Notes: generated by a model from the sequence alone, not told the origin. 64,000 bases of DNA from Curtobacterium sp. MCBD17_032 (GCF_003234855.1 NZ_QKTO01000004.1:62001-126000); one strand, 5' to 3'. Numbered from the stretch's first letter, positions 15,030-25,666 are shown. Made by a program: numbers and translations.

Positions 15030-15147
15030 GTGACTCCCGTGTTCGTGGTGCGGTCACCGGTGTGACCGCGGTCGGTCCGGCCGGCCGTCCGACCTGCCGA
15101 CCTGACGGGCAGGGCGGGGAGGACGGACGGTCGGACCGTGGCGGTGG

Positions 15148-16092
15148 TCAGCCCGCGATGCGTTCGCGGAGCTTGGCCACCCCGTGCTTGACGACGTCTC
15201 CGAAGAGGACGTCCGGGTCGAGTCTACGGAGTTCCTCGGCCAGGCAGTCGCGCAGGTTGCGGCGCGGCAGGGACAGGTCGTGCGTCGGCTGTCCGGGCAT
15301 CGACAGCGTCGCCACGTCGACCAGCGACCGCTCGAGCTCGATGGTGCCGGAGTCGCGTACGAGCTTCACACCGTGGATGCCGCTCGAACCGGTGGCGCGG
15401 GGCGAGGTCGACACCTCGACCGGGACCTGCAGCTGCAGTCCGAGCCAGGCGGCGAGGAGCACCGTCGACGGGCTGTCGAAGGCGCCGGTGACCTCCACCG
15501 CGGTGATCGGCTCGAACGGCGGCTGGTCGAGCGCTGCGGCGAGCTGGTTCCGCCACAGCGTGAGCCGGGTCCACGCGAAGTCCGTGTCGCCGGGTGCGTA
15601 GGAGTCCGCGAGCGCCATGATGGCGGCGTTCGGGTCCTTCTGCGCGGCGGCGTCGGTGATCCGGCGCTGGGCGATGCGACCGAGCGGCGAGACCGACGGC
15701 TTCTCCGGCGCGGCTTCCGGCCACCAGGCCACGACGGGCGCGTCGGGGAGCAGCAACCCGGTGACCAGGCTCTCCTCGTCCGACCCGGTCTCGCCGTAGG
15801 CCCGGAGGACGATGACCTCACTGGCGCCCGCGTCGCTGCCGACGCGGATCTGCGCGTCGAGGCGACCGGGCGACGCGACGTCGCCCTCGTTCCTCGAGAC
15901 GATCACGACGCGCATCGGGTGTTCCCGGGACGCCTGGTTCGCCGCCTCGATCGCCTCTTCCTCGCGCCCGAGGGCGGTCGAGACGACGAGGGTCAGCACG
16001 CGACCGAGGGCGACGGCGCCGCCCTCCTCGCGGATGTGCACCAGGGTCTTCTGGATCTTCGACACGGTGGTGTTCGGCAGGTCGATCTTCAT
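15148..16092 (-). CDS. opcA: Glucose-6-phosphate dehydrogenase assembly protein OpcA
   Basis: Partner needed for full activity of glucose-6-phosphate dehydrogenase in actinobacteria and cyanobacteria, 314 aa. Recognised from MKIDLPNTTVSKIQKTLV, RVVIVSRNEGD, LLLPDAPVVAWWPE and the C-terminal DLSLPRRNLRDCLAEELRR. Its ATG overlaps the zwf stop (ATGA), a tight coupling that fits an obligate complex. Confidence 0.94.
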   Translation of the reverse strand: MKIDLPNTTVSKIQKTLVHIREEGGAVALGRVLTLVVSTALGREEEAIEAANQASREHPMRVVIVSRNEGDVASPGRLDAQIRVGSDAGASEVIVLRAYGETGSDEESLVTGLLLPDAPVVAWWPEAAPEKPSVSPLGRIAQRRITDAAAQKDPNAAIMALADSYAPGDTDFAWTRLTLWRNQLAAALDQPPFEPITAVEVTGAFDSPSTVLLAAWLGLQLQVPVEVSTSPRATGSSGIHGVKLVRDSGTIELERSLVDVATLSMPGQPTHDLSLPRRNLRDCLAEELRRLDPDVLFGDVVKHGVAKLRERIAG

Positions 16093-17627
16093 GGACGCCT
16101 CCAGGTCCGACCGTCGCGGGCGAGGAGCTCGTCGGCCGAAGCCGGGCCCCAGGTGCCGGGACGGTACTGTTCGGGCTGGCCCTGTGTCCGCCAGAACTCC
16201 TCGATCGGGTCGAGGATCTTCCAGGACAGCTCGACCTCCTGGTGCCGCGGGAACAGCGGCGGGTCACCGAGGAGCACGTCGAGGATGAGCCGTTCGTAGG
16301 CCTCGGGGGAGGCCTCGGTGAACGCGTGGCCGTAGCCGAAGTCCATCGTCACGTCGCGGACCTGCGTCCCGACGCCGGGGACCTTCGAGCCGAACCGGAG
16401 CGTGACGCCCTCGTCCGGCTGCACGCGGATGACGAGCGCGTTCTGCCCGAGCGGGGACTGCTCGATGCCGAACACGTCCTCCGGGACGCGCTTGAACACG
16501 ATCGCGATCTCGGTGACGCGGCGACCGAGACGCTTGCCGGCCCGCAGGTAGAACGGGACACCCTGCCAGCGGCGGGTCGCGATGTCGAGCCGGATGGCTG
16601 CGTAGGTCTCGGTCGTGGACTCGGGGTTCATGCCCGCTTCCTCGAGGAAGCCGAGCACCTTCTCGCCGCCCTGCCAGCCACCGGCGTACTGGCCGCGGCT
16701 GGTCGCCGTGGACAGGTCCTCGGGGAGCCGGACCGCGGAGAGCACCTTCTCCTTCTCGGCGCGGAGGTGGCCGGCCTTGAACGACACCGGTTCCTCCATC
16801 GCCGTGAGGGCGAGGAGCTGGAGCAGGTGGTTCTGGATGACGTCCCGCGCTGCACCGATGCCGTCGTAGTAGGCGGCACGTCCCGCGACCCCGATGTCCT
16901 CGGCCATCGTGATCTGCACGTGGTCGACGTAGTTCGAGTTCCAGATGGGTTCGTACATCTGGTTCGCGAACCGGAGCGTCAGGAGGTTCTGGACGGTCTC
17001 CTTGCCGAGGTAGTGGTCGATGCGGAAGACGTCGTCCGGCGCGAAGACGCTCTCGACGATCGCGTTCAGTTCGCGGGCCGTGCGGAGGTCGGAGCCGAAC
17101 GGCTTCTCGACCACGACGCGGCTCCACGACCCGTCGCGCTTCTCGGTCAGGCCGGACAGCTTGAGCTGCTCGGTGACGACCGGGAACATCTTCGGCGGGA
17201 TGGACAGGTAGAACGCGTGGTTCCCGAGGGTGCCGCGTTCGGCGTCCAGCGTGTCGACCGTCTCCTTGAGGAGCGTGAACGCCTCGGGGTCGTCGAACGA
17301 CCCCTGGACGAAGCGGATGCCCTGTTCGAGTTGACGCCAGACGTCCTCGTCGAACGGGGTCCGCGAGTGCTCCTTGACGGCGTCGTGGACGAGCTGGGAG
17401 AAGTCCTGGTCCTCCCAGTCGCGCCGAGCGAACCCGACCAGCGCGAAACCGGGAGGCAGGAGCCCCCGGTTGGCGAGGTCGTAGACCGCGGGCATCAGCT
17501 TCTTCCGGGAGAGGTCTCCCGTGACTCCGAAGATGATGAGGGTGCTGGGACCCGCGATCCGGTTCAGTCGACGGTCCGTGGGCAGCCGGAGCGGGTTGTG
17601 TTCCGGGGTGATCGCCACCGGTGACAT
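16089..17627 (-). CDS. zwf: Glucose-6-phosphate 1-dehydrogenase
   Basis: First oxidative pentose-phosphate enzyme, NADP-linked in most relatives, 512 aa. Seen: nucleotide-binding GVTGDLSRKKL near residue 35 and the substrate/catalytic motif FRIDHYLGKETVQN near residue 200. ATG start, 20 nt after the pgi stop. Lies between pgi and opcA on one transcript. Confidence 0.97.
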   Translation of the reverse strand: MSPVAITPEHNPLRLPTDRRLNRIAGPSTLIIFGVTGDLSRKKLMPAVYDLANRGLLPPGFALVGFARRDWEDQDFSQLVHDAVKEHSRTPFDEDVWRQLEQGIRFVQGSFDDPEAFTLLKETVDTLDAERGTLGNHAFYLSIPPKMFPVVTEQLKLSGLTEKRDGSWSRVVVEKPFGSDLRTARELNAIVESVFAPDDVFRIDHYLGKETVQNLLTLRFANQMYEPIWNSNYVDHVQITMAEDIGVAGRAAYYDGIGAARDVIQNHLLQLLALTAMEEPVSFKAGHLRAEKEKVLSAVRLPEDLSTATSRGQYAGGWQGGEKVLGFLEEAGMNPESTTETYAAIRLDIATRRWQGVPFYLRAGKRLGRRVTEIAIVFKRVPEDVFGIEQSPLGQNALVIRVQPDEGVTLRFGSKVPGVGTQVRDVTMDFGYGHAFTEASPEAYERLILDVLLGDPPLFPRHQEVELSWKILDPIEEFWRTQGQPEQYRPGTWGPASADELLARDGRTWRRP

Positions 17628-17647
17628 GTCGGTGAACTCCTTGTGAA

Positions 17648-19246
17648 TCAGGTGGTGACTGCAGCCGTGACGACCGCCGTCGCTGCGGAGAGGTCCCGCG
17701 TCGACAGGGTCAGCACCGGGCGGCCGTGTTCGGCGAGGACGCTCGCGTCGCCGGCGGCCTGGGCTCGGATGAGCCGACCGAAGGTGAAGGGGCGGCCGGG
17801 GACGGCCAGGTCGTCCTGCTCGTCGGAGACGATCTGCAGGAAGACGCCGTTCGCGGGACCGCCCTTGTGGTACTGGCCGGTGGAGTGCAGGAACCGGGGT
17901 CCGTACCCGAAGGTGACGGGACGACCGGTGCGCTCGGCGAGGAGGTCACGGAGGGCCTCCAGGCCGTGGCCCGCGGTGCGGTCCACGTAGGCCTGCACGG
18001 CCAGGTAGCCGTCCTCGCCGACGGCGGCCAGGAGGCTCGACACGGCCTGGGTGAGCGACGCGCCGGTCTCGAGTCCGCCGGCTGCGGAGACGGCGATGCC
18101 GTCCTCCTCGAACGCGGGGAGGGCGGTTGTGGACGTGGGGGCGTCGAGCAGGGCGCGTGCGGCGACCTTCGCGGCCTCGACGTCGGGCTGGTCGAACGGG
18201 TTGATCCCGAGCAGGCGTCCGGCGACCGCGACCGCGTACTCCCAGACGAGGAACTGCCCGCCGAGCGTGCCCGTGATCTCGAGCTCGCCGGCCGCGACGT
18301 GCCGTTCGTCCTCGCGGGAACCGACCAGCCGGACGACCTGCAGGTCGGACAGACCCGCGGTCACCTCGGGGGAGTCGAGGTCGAGGACGACCGGCAGGAG
18401 ACCGCGGCCGTCCTTGCCCGTCGACTCGGCGAGGAGTTGTTCGATCCAGTCACCGAGACCGAGGATGTGCGTGCCGTCGGCGACGATCCCGATCTTGTCC
18501 CGCAGGGGAGCGGTCCCGCCCAGGACGGCCCCGAGCACGAGGCCGGGGTTCTCGTCGGTGTCGACCGCGAGGAGCACCGAGATGGCGTCGGCCTCGTCGA
18601 GCAACTCGGCGATGTCGGCTCCGGCGAGGCCGGCGGGGACGAGCCCGAACGCCGTCAGCGCGGAGTACCGGCCGCCGACGGACGGGTCGGCGGTGAAGAC
18701 GCGGTACCCGGCTTCGCGTGCCGTCGACTCGAGCGCGGAGCCCGGGTCGGTGACGACGACGATCCGTCCAGCGGGGTCGATGCCGGCGTCCTGGAACGCC
18801 TGCTCGAAGACCCGACGCTGCGAGTCGGTCTCGACGGTCGATCCGGACTTCGACGACACCACGAGCACCGTGCGCTCGAGGTCGGTCAGCGCCGCGCGCA
18901 CCTGCGCGGGGTCGGTGGAGTCGAGGACGACGAGCGGGACCCCGGCCGTCCGGGTGATGACCTCGGGTGCGAGCGACGAGCCGCCCATCCCCGCCAGCAC
19001 GACCCGGTCGACGCCCTGGGCGAGCAGCTGCTCACGGAGCGCGGCGACCTCGGCGACGAGCGGACGGGAGACGGAGACCGCCTCCACCCAGCCGAGCCGT
19101 CGCGACGCCTCGTCCTCCGCGTCGGGACCCCAGAGGGCGGCGTCCTGCGCGGTGATCCCGGACGCCACCAGGTCGGCGACGAGGCGCGGGACCACCGTGT
19201 CGATGGCCCGCGCCGCGTCACCGCTGGCGGCGATGGAGACGGTCAC
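17648..19246 (-). CDS. pgi: Glucose-6-phosphate isomerase
   Basis: Interconverts glucose 6-phosphate and fructose 6-phosphate, 532 aa. SIS-type motifs: VLAGMGGSSLAPEVI near residue 85 and VSSKSGSTVETDSQ near residue 135. This is the actinobacterial/cyanobacterial form that in some bacteria is fused behind transaldolase; here the genes are separate but only 2 nt apart. The GTG at 19246 is chosen because upstream in-frame codons lie inside tal. It begins immediately after the GGAG at the end of tal, so coupling or re-initiation is likely. Confidence 0.92.
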   Translation of the reverse strand: MTVSIAASGDAARAIDTVVPRLVADLVASGITAQDAALWGPDAEDEASRRLGWVEAVSVSRPLVAEVAALREQLLAQGVDRVVLAGMGGSSLAPEVITRTAGVPLVVLDSTDPAQVRAALTDLERTVLVVSSKSGSTVETDSQRRVFEQAFQDAGIDPAGRIVVVTDPGSALESTAREAGYRVFTADPSVGGRYSALTAFGLVPAGLAGADIAELLDEADAISVLLAVDTDENPGLVLGAVLGGTAPLRDKIGIVADGTHILGLGDWIEQLLAESTGKDGRGLLPVVLDLDSPEVTAGLSDLQVVRLVGSREDERHVAAGELEITGTLGGQFLVWEYAVAVAGRLLGINPFDQPDVEAAKVAARALLDAPTSTTALPAFEEDGIAVSAAGGLETGASLTQAVSSLLAAVGEDGYLAVQAYVDRTAGHGLEALRDLLAERTGRPVTFGYGPRFLHSTGQYHKGGPANGVFLQIVSDEQDDLAVPGRPFTFGRLIRAQAAGDASVLAEHGRPVLTLSTRDLSAATAVVTAAVTT

Positions 19247-19248
19247 TC

Positions 19249-20361
19249 CTACTTGGCGTTCTCGAGCGCGGTCTGGACCGTGTCGACGAGCTCGCCCCAC
19301 GAGACGTTGAACTTCTCGACGGCTTCCTTCTCGAGGAGCGCGACGACGTCGTCGTAGTCGACACCGACGGCGGCGAGCTGGTCCATGACCTGGTTCGCGT
19401 CGTCGAAGGTGCCGGCGATCGCGTCGCCGTGGACCTCACCGTGGTCGAACGTGGCCTCGAGGGTCTTCCCGGGCATCGTGTTGACGGTGTTCGGGGCGGC
19501 GAGCTCGGTCACGTACAGCGTGTCGGGCAGCGACGGGTCCTTGACGCCGGTCGAGGCCCAGAGCGGACGCTGCGTGTTCGCGCCGGACTCGAGCAGGCCG
19601 AGGGCACGCTCGGTCGCGAAGGCCTGGGTCCAGACCTGGTACGCGAGCTGCGCGTTGGCGATGCCGGCCTTCGACTTCAGCGCGGTGGCCTCGTCGGTGC
19701 CGATCGCGTCGAGGCGCTTGTCGATCTCGGAGTCGACGCGCGAGACGAAGAACGAGGCGACGGAGTGGATCTTGGAGAGGTCGTGGCCGGCGGCCTTGGC
19801 CTTCTCGAGCCCACCGAGGTAGGCGTCGATCACGGCGCGGTAGCGCTCGAGCGAGAAGATCAGGGTGACGTTGACCGAGATGCCCGCACCGATGACCTCG
19901 GTGATGGCCTCGAGGCCGTCGACCGTCGCCGGGATCTTGATGAGGACGTTCTCCTTGCCGACCTTGTCGAACAGGAACTTCGCCTGCTCGATGGTCTTCG
20001 CCGTGTCGTGCGCGAGACCCGGCTCGACCTCGATGGAGACGCGGCCGTCGAAGCCGTTCGAGGAGGCGTAGATCGGGGCGAAGATGTCGGACGCGTCGGC
20101 GACGTCACGCGTCGTGATCTCGAAGATCGCGTTGGTCACGTCGGTGCCGGCCGCGGCCAGCTCCTTGACCTGCGCGTCGTAGCGCTCGCCCTTGGCGAGG
20201 GCCGAGGCGAAGATCGTCGGGTTGGTGGTGACGCCGACGACGTTGCGGTCCGCGATGAGGTTCTCGAGACGGCCGGTCTCAAGGAGCTCGCGGGACAGGT
20301 CGTCGAGCCAGATGCTCACGCCGACGGCGGAGAGGGCTTCGGTGGGAGTGGTGTCAGTCAT
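19249..20361 (-). CDS. tal: Transaldolase
   Basis: Transfers dihydroxyacetone units in the non-oxidative pentose-phosphate branch, 370 aa, the usual actinobacterial length. The Schiff-base lysine is in [10 protein letters not shown] near residue 145; [13 protein letters not shown] near residue 40 is the other conserved segment. The ATG at 20361 is preferred over the long open frame upstream because of the GAAGAAGAGAAGAAG purine tract and the conserved start [10 protein letters not shown]. Confidence 0.95.
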   Translation of the reverse strand: MTDTTPTEALSAVGVSIWLDDLSRELLETGRLENLIADRNVVGVTTNPTIFASALAKGERYDAQVKELAAAGTDVTNAIFEITTRDVADASDIFAPIYASSNGFDGRVSIEVEPGLAHDTAKTIEQAKFLFDKVGKENVLIKIPATVDGLEAITEVIGAGISVNVTLIFSLERYRAVIDAYLGGLEKAKAAGHDLSKIHSVASFFVSRVDSEIDKRLDAIGTDEATALKSKAGIANAQLAYQVWTQAFATERALGLLESGANTQRPLWASTGVKDPSLPDTLYVTELAAPNTVNTMPGKTLEATFDHGEVHGDAIAGTFDDANQVMDQLAAVGVDYDDVVALLEKEAVEKFNVSWGELVDTVQTALENAK

Positions 20362-20430
20362 TCGCTTCTTCTCTTCTTCGTTTCGTTCGTCGGCTGCTGC
20401 AGCCGGGGTCTGTGCGGGGGCCGTGGCCCC

Positions 20431-20506
20431 GGGACGGGAGGTCCGCGGCGGAGTCGCTGCGGGCCTCCCGTGCGGAAGGGCCGGGCCCGGAGTCCGGACC
20501 CGGCCC
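20431..20506 (-). repeat. Degenerate dispersed palindrome plus second hairpin between tkt and tal
   Basis: ACGGGAGGTCCGC pairs with GCGGGCCTCCCGT (one wobble mismatch) at 20431-20474, a degenerate member of the dispersed palindrome family. A second nested hairpin (GGGCCGGG...CCCGGCCC, 20478-20506) lies between it and the tkt stop. Together they could attenuate read-through from tkt into tal. Confidence 0.6.
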
Positions 20507-20512
20507 AGGGGG

Positions 20513-22609
20513 TCAGGAGGCTGCTGCGATCGATTCCTTGGCCGCCGAGATGACGTGCTCGGTCGTGAAGCCGAACTCCTCGAACAGCTTCTGGTAGTCG
20601 GCCGAGGCACCGAAGTGCTCGATCGACACGCTGCGGCCGGCGTCGCCCACGATGTCGCGCCAGCTCATCGCGATCCCGGCCTCGACCGAGACGCGGGCCT
20701 TGACGGCCTTCGGCAGGACCGACTCGCGGTACGCCTCGTCCTGCTCGTGGAACCACTCGAGCGACGGAGCCGACACGACGCGGGCGTTGACGCCCTCGCC
20801 CTTGAGCTGCTCACGGGCGTCGAGCGCGATCTGCACCTCGGAGCCGGTGGCGATGAGGATGACGTCCGGCGTGCCGTTCGGGGCCTCTGCCAGGACGTAG
20901 GCGCCCTTGGCGACGTTCTTCGCCGAGGCGAGCGTCTCGCCGGAGGCGTCGCCCTCGCCGCGCTCGAAGACCGGGAGGTTCTGACGGCTCAGCGCGATGC
21001 CGGCCGGGCGGTCCTGGTGCTTGAGCATCTCGAGCCAGGCGTAGGCGACCTCGTTGGCGTCCGCGGGGCGGACGACGTCCAGGCCCGGGATCGCGCGGAG
21101 GGCGCTGATCTGCTCGACCGGCTGGTGCGTCGGGCCGTCCTCGCCGAGGGCGATGGAGTCGTGGGTCCAGACGTAGATCGCGGGGGCCTTCATGAGGGCG
21201 GCGAGACGGACCGCCGGACGCATGTAGTCGCTGAAGATCAGGAACGTCCCACCGAAGGGGCGGGTGTTCCCGTGCAGGACGATGCCGTTGAGGATCGAAC
21301 CCATGGCGTGCTCGCGGATGCCGAAGTGCAGGACGCGGCCGAACGGGTCGGTGGTCCAGGTCTTCGTCGTGGCCTCGGCAGGACCGAAGGAACGGCCGTC
21401 CTCGATGGTGGTGAGGTTCGACTCGGCGAGGTCGGCCGACCCACCCCAGAACTCGGGCATGAGCGGTGCGATGGCGTTGATGACCTTGCCGGAGGCGGCG
21501 CGGGTCGAGACGGCCTTCTCCGAGGTGAAGACCGGGAGCGCGGCCTCGAGGCCCTCCGGGAGCTCCTTCGCCTGGACGCGGTCGAACAGCGCCTTCTTGT
21601 CGGCGTTGGCCGCTGCCCACGCGTCGAACGACTTCTGCCACTCGGCGTGCTCGGCCTGGCCCTTGGCGATCGCGCCACGGGTGTAGTCGAGGACCTCGGG
21701 GTCGACGTCGAAGGTCTTCTCCGGGTCGAAGCCGAGGACCTCCTTGAGGCCCTTCAGCTCGTCGGCGCCGAGCGCGGAACCGTGGATCTTGCCGGAGTTC
21801 TGCTTGGTCGGCGACGGCCACCCGATGATCGTCTTGAGGACGATGAGCGACGGCTTGTCGGTGACCTGCTTGGCGGCCTCGACGGCGGCGAAGAGCGCCT
21901 CGGCGTCCTCGCTGTACTCGCCGGTCTTCTTCCAGTCGACGACCTGGACGTGCCAGCCGAGCGCCTCGTAGCGGGCGTGGACGTCCTCGGAGAACGCGAT
22001 GTCGGTGTCGTCCTCGATCGAGATCTGGTTCGAGTCGTAGAACGCGATGAGGTTGCCGAGCTGCTGGCGGCCGGCGAGGCTCGCGGCCTCGTTCGTGACG
22101 CCCTCCTGCATGTCACCGTCACCGGCGATCACGTAGGTGTAGTGGTCGAACGGCGACTGGCCCGCCGGAGTCTCGGGGTCGAACAGGCCGCGCTCGAAGC
22201 GCTGCGCGTAGGCGAAGCCGACAGAGGAGGCGAGGCCCTGGCCGAGCGGGCCGGTGGTGATCTCGACGCCGTCGGTGTGGCCGTACTCCGGGTGGCCCGG
22301 GGTCTTCGAGCCCCACTTGCGCAGGTGCTGCAGGTCGTCGAGCTCGAGGCCGTAGCCGTGCAGGTAGAACTGCACGTACTGCAGGATCGAGGCGTGGCCC
22401 GCCGAGAGGATGAAGCGGTCGCGGCCGATCCACGTGGAGTCGCTCGGGTCGCGGCGCATCACCTTCTGGAACAGGAGGTGAGCCAGCGGCGCGAGGCTCA
22501 TCGCGGTGCCGGGGTGACCGTTGCCGGCCGCCTCGACAGAGTCGGCGGCGAGGACGCGGGCCGTGTCGACGGCCTTCCGGTCGATGGCGTCCCAGGTGAA
22601 TTCAGCCAC
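20513..22609 (-). CDS. tkt: Transketolase
   Basis: Thiamine-diphosphate enzyme moving two-carbon units in the pentose-phosphate pathway, 698 aa. Seen: N-terminal [13 protein letters not shown], the ThDP motif [15 protein letters not shown] near residue 155 with FYDSNQIS after it, and the pyrimidine-binding half with [22 protein letters not shown] start. First gene of the pentose-phosphate operon, behind a leader of about 150 nt. Confidence 0.97.
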   Translation of the reverse strand: MAEFTWDAIDRKAVDTARVLAADSVEAAGNGHPGTAMSLAPLAHLLFQKVMRRDPSDSTWIGRDRFILSAGHASILQYVQFYLHGYGLELDDLQHLRKWGSKTPGHPEYGHTDGVEITTGPLGQGLASSVGFAYAQRFERGLFDPETPAGQSPFDHYTYVIAGDGDMQEGVTNEAASLAGRQQLGNLIAFYDSNQISIEDDTDIAFSEDVHARYEALGWHVQVVDWKKTGEYSEDAEALFAAVEAAKQVTDKPSLIVLKTIIGWPSPTKQNSGKIHGSALGADELKGLKEVLGFDPEKTFDVDPEVLDYTRGAIAKGQAEHAEWQKSFDAWAAANADKKALFDRVQAKELPEGLEAALPVFTSEKAVSTRAASGKVINAIAPLMPEFWGGSADLAESNLTTIEDGRSFGPAEATTKTWTTDPFGRVLHFGIREHAMGSILNGIVLHGNTRPFGGTFLIFSDYMRPAVRLAALMKAPAIYVWTHDSIALGEDGPTHQPVEQISALRAIPGLDVVRPADANEVAYAWLEMLKHQDRPAGIALSRQNLPVFERGEGDASGETLASAKNVAKGAYVLAEAPNGTPDVILIATGSEVQIALDAREQLKGEGVNARVVSAPSLEWFHEQDEAYRESVLPKAVKARVSVEAGIAMSWRDIVGDAGRSVSIEHFGASADYQKLFEEFGFTTEHVISAAKESIAAAS

Positions 22610-22765
22610 TTGGATGTTGACCCTTCATTGATGCGACATGTGCGAGGGCTCGTGCCATCGCACGGACATGTTGCCGACCCGGGGCTCCGTCGCGGTGCCG
22701 TTGCCGGCAGCCGACCGGCTCGAACGCGGCCGACGTCATCGGGGCACGCTGCGGGAGGGCCTCTC

Positions 22766-22771
22766 CAGCAT
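22766..22771 (-). promoter_or_regulatory. -10 box (TATGCT) for tkt operon
   Basis: TATGCT read on the minus strand, giving a transcript leader of about 150 nt before the tkt GTG. The -35 region does not match consensus. Confidence 0.5.
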
Positions 22772-22923
22772 AGTGAACCGGCACTCAGAAGGTGTCCAGG
22801 TGACCGGCGGGCCGTGGAGACCGTGGCACGCGGGTCGGCTGACGGGGTGGGCCGTGCTGTGGACAGCCTGCAGATCCGACCCGGACGCGGCAGCGGGACA
22901 TCGTCGCGGCTCCGTCCATCCCG

Positions 22924-22929
22924 TAAACT
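22924..22929 (+). promoter_or_regulatory. -10 box (TAAACT) for ctaB
   Basis: TAAACT within CCGTAAACTGTCGG, roughly 100 nt upstream of ctaB. The same GTAAACTG core precedes the DUF3099 gene near 34130. Confidence 0.5.
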
Positions 22930-23028
22930 GTCGGTGACCCGCGATCACCCCGCGGACACGCATGCCCGGACGCCGACGGTGACGTCCACCCGAGCATGCG
23001 GACTGCAGCGAAACAGACTGAGGTTCCC

Positions 23029-23973
23029 TTGCCGACTGCCACCGTGACCAGGCCAGACACCGTTCGTCGGTCGATGCTGTCCCGCAAGGTCCGGGCGTAC
23101 GTCTCGCTCACCAAGCCGCGCGTCATGGAGCTGCTGCTCGTCACGACGGCGCCGACGATGTTCCTCGCCGAACGCGGCGTGCCCGACCTGTGGCTCGTCT
23201 TCTGGACGATGCTCGGCGGCGCGATGTCCGCCGGCTCGGCCTCGGCCTTCAACTGTTACATCGACCGCGACATCGACCGCCTGATGAAGCGCACGAGCAC
23301 GCGACCGCTGGTGACGGGTGAGCTCTCCGACCGCGAGGCGCTCGTGTTCTCGTGGGCTCTCGGCATCGCGTCGACGGTGGTCCTCGTCGTCTTCGTGAAC
23401 TGGCTCGCCGCTGCGCTGAGCATCGCCGCGATCCTCATCTACGTCTTCGTGTACACGCTCTGGCTCAAGCGCCGTACCCCGCAGAACATCGTCTGGGGCG
23501 GGTCCGCGGGCTGCATGCCGGTGCTCATCGGGTGGGCGGCCGTCACCGGGTCGCTGACGTGGGCGCCGGTGATCCTGTTCATGGTCATCTTCCTCTGGAC
23601 GCCCCCGCACTACTGGCCGCTGTCGATGAAGTACCGCGACGACTACGACGCCGCCGACGTCCCGATGCTCGCGGTCGTCCGTGGTCGCACCGTCGTCGGG
23701 CTCCAGGTCGTGCTGTACGCCTGGGCGACGCTGGTGTGCTCGCTGCTGCTCGTCCCCGTGGCGAACATGGGGCCGCTGTACACGGTGGTCGCGCTCGCAG
23801 CCGGGATCTGGTTCGTCGTGGAGTCGCACCTGCTGTACAACCGGGCGATCCAGCACATGGAGCAGGTGCAGCCGATGCGCGTCTTCCGCAGCTCGATCAC
23901 CTACCTGACGCTGCTCTTCATCGCCGTGGGCATCGACCCGCTGCTGCCGCAGGTCTTCACCTTCACCATCTGA
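23029..23973 (+). CDS. ctaB: Protoheme IX farnesyltransferase (heme O synthase)
   Basis: UbiA-family membrane prenyltransferase that farnesylates heme B to heme O for aa3-type oxidases, 314 aa, about nine helices. The two Asp-rich motifs are visible: [20 protein letters not shown] and [15 protein letters not shown] choose the TTG at 23029, with TGAGG five bases upstream, over the ATG at 22996, which lacks a ribosome-binding site and would add 11 residues. Convergent with ctaA, the next enzyme of the pathway. Confidence 0.93.
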   Translation: MPTATVTRPDTVRRSMLSRKVRAYVSLTKPRVMELLLVTTAPTMFLAERGVPDLWLVFWTMLGGAMSAGSASAFNCYIDRDIDRLMKRTSTRPLVTGELSDREALVFSWALGIASTVVLVVFVNWLAAALSIAAILIYVFVYTLWLKRRTPQNIVWGGSAGCMPVLIGWAAVTGSLTWAPVILFMVIFLWTPPHYWPLSMKYRDDYDAADVPMLAVVRGRTVVGLQVVLYAWATLVCSLLLVPVANMGPLYTVVALAAGIWFVVESHLLYNRAIQHMEQVQPMRVFRSSITYLTLLFIAVGIDPLLPQVFTFTI

Positions 23974-23981
23974 CGCCGTCG

Positions 23982-24018
23982 CGACGGGCCCGGCCTCCGA
24001 CGGGGACCGGGCCCGTCG
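23982..24018 (+). terminator. Hairpin terminator after ctaB
   Basis: Stem GACGGGCCCGG / CCGGGCCCGTC (12 bp with the flanking pair) starting 9 nt after the ctaB stop. No U-tract. Confidence 0.7.
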
Positions 24019-24376
24019 TCGTCCGCAGGTCCTGTGGTCCCCGCTCCGTTCCGCGGGTCGATCGGTCCGTCGGGGTGCGACGGACCGCACAGTTCCTCGG
24101 CGGAGCCGGTCTCGGCGGAGCGAGCCCTCCTCCGCGGAGCGCGCCTGCCCGGCGCGGCGTGCCTCCACAGCACCCCGCTGGCCGGTGGCGGGTGAGCCCA
24201 CGGCAGCACGACGGCACGCGGCGACACTGCGAGCCGGTGCGAGCGGGCCCTCGACCGGGAGGCCCTGGCGCACACACCGTCGACGCTGCGGTCCGGACGT
24301 GGTCGGTCCGGGCGACCGTGGCCTCCCGACAGGGACGACGCGGCGACGGCCTGGGGTCGCACGGATCGCCGGGTGC

Positions 24377-24428
24377 CGCGTCGAGCGCGTCGGGTGCGTC
24401 GGGCGCGTCGGCGCGTCGGACGCGTCGG
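24377..24428. repeat. GCGTCGG microsatellite near ctaA 3' end
   Basis: Six imperfect tandem units of 8-9 nt (GCGTCGAGC, GCGTCGGGT, GCGTCGGGC, ...) ending about 20 nt from the ctaA stop codon. Confidence 0.7.
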
Positions 24429-24450
24429 TGTGTGCGGCGCGTGGGCTGCG

Positions 24451-25416
24451 TCAGGCGCTGACGGCGTACCGGCCGGCGCTCGACCGCGTGGACAGCACCA
24501 CGGCGGTCATCGCCGCGACGAGCAGACCGGCGAGCACCATGTGGGCGCCGACGAGCCCGACGGGCAGGCCGGTCTTCGCCTGGGTGAGTCCGACGGCGAT
24601 CTGCACGAACTCGACCACGAGCAGCAGGAGCGCTGCACGACTCGACATCCGGAGCCGCACCGCACCGATGACCAGGACCAGGGTGAGCGCGAACGTGACG
24701 TAGGCGGGGACCGCGTGCAGGTGCTGCAGGAGCTCGGTGTCGAAGCCGGTCCGGTGCAGGGCCCCACCGTCGACACGTTCGCTCGCCCCGGCGTGCGGGC
24801 CACTGCCGGTCGTGAGGATGCCGACCAGGACCGTCACCGCGACGGCAGCGACCGCGCCCCGGACGACGCCGAGGTACCACGGCGGGACGATCCGGTCGCG
24901 GACCCGCGGTCCGTTGACCGAGCGGTACACGAGGGCAGCGGTGACGCTCGTGAGCACGGCGGACACGACGAAGTGCAGTCCGACCACGTACGGGTTGAGG
25001 TTCGTGATCACCGACACGCCGCCGATCACGGCCTGCACCGGGATCGCTGCGCCCTGGGCGAACGCCAGCCAGAACAGTTCGGGGCGGGTCTTCCGCATCC
25101 GGACGACGGCCAGGAACATCGCGATCGCGACGATGACGAGCACGAACGTCAGCAGCCGGTTGCCGAACTCGATGACCCCGTGGATGCCCATCTCGGGCGT
25201 CGACACGAGCGAGTCCGTCGTGCACTTCGGCCAGGTGGGGCACCCGAGACCGGACGCGGTGAGGCGGACGAGCCCACCGGTGCCGATGAGGACGACCTCG
25301 ACGACGAAGGAGGCCCAGGCGAGGGCGACGACGCGGCGGTCCACGGCCCGGGGGAGCGACCACCAGCGGGTCGAGGTCGGGCTGTCCTGCTCGACGGACG
25401 GTGCGACGCGAGTCAC
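24451..25416 (-). CDS. ctaA: Heme A synthase
   Basis: COX15/CtaA family membrane monooxygenase converting heme O to heme A, 321 aa with about eight helices. Seen: the early conserved TGGLVRLTASGLGCPTWPKC with the cysteine pair of the extracellular loop, and heme-ligand histidines in MGIHGVIEFGNR and VVGLHFVVS, with later ones in HLHAVPAYVTF and VGAHMVLAG. GTG start with AGGAAGG about 11 nt upstream. With ctaB and the SURF1 gene it shows that an aa3 cytochrome oxidase is assembled. Confidence 0.95.
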   Translation of the reverse strand: MTRVAPSVEQDSPTSTRWWSLPRAVDRRVVALAWASFVVEVVLIGTGGLVRLTASGLGCPTWPKCTTDSLVSTPEMGIHGVIEFGNRLLTFVLVIVAIAMFLAVVRMRKTRPELFWLAFAQGAAIPVQAVIGGVSVITNLNPYVVGLHFVVSAVLTSVTAALVYRSVNGPRVRDRIVPPWYLGVVRGAVAAVAVTVLVGILTTGSGPHAGASERVDGGALHRTGFDTELLQHLHAVPAYVTFALTLVLVIGAVRLRMSSRAALLLLVVEFVQIAVGLTQAKTGLPVGLVGAHMVLAGLLVAAMTAVVLSTRSSAGRYAVSA

Positions 25417-25666
25417 GAGGGTGGTGCCTTCCTGTTGTTCCGGGCCCTGGACCTGTAGGATTCGAGGGTTCAGCAGCAGTCAAGTCTAGGCAGGCGCCGG
25501 CTCCGAATGGGCCGTGATCGCCGCTCGATGCCAGGACTGCGTGGAAGCATCGACGTTGCGAGGCAGCAACACCCGGGCCGTCGTGTCGGCGGTCCGCGGT
25601 GGAATGGTGTCCGACACCACCGGGTTCACCCCGGAGACGCTGTTGCGAGAAGGAAACGAGGAGACC

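Larger units (their letters stand above)
22610..23028. other. 419-nt divergent intergenic region tkt/ctaB
   Basis: No gene is supported here. It holds a TATGCT -10 box for tkt (22766-22771, minus strand) and a TAAACT -10 box for ctaB (22924-22929, plus strand), about 150 nt apart. I see no obvious operator palindrome. Confidence 0.6.
23974..24450. other. 477-nt intergenic region ctaB/ctaA
   Basis: No gene is supported. Contents: a hairpin just after ctaB, a long featureless GC-rich stretch, and a GCGTCGG-type microsatellite before the ctaA stop. Open frames crossing it are frame shadows with no start signals. Confidence 0.6.

Noticed and set aside
22996-23028. ATG at 22996 as the ctaB start
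   Set aside because: No ribosome-binding site precedes it. The TTG at 23029 has TGAGG at good spacing, though the upstream start is not excluded.
23974-24450. Small genes in the ctaB/ctaA gap
   Set aside because: Open frames are extensions of antisense frames with no start signals, domains or sensible codon bias.
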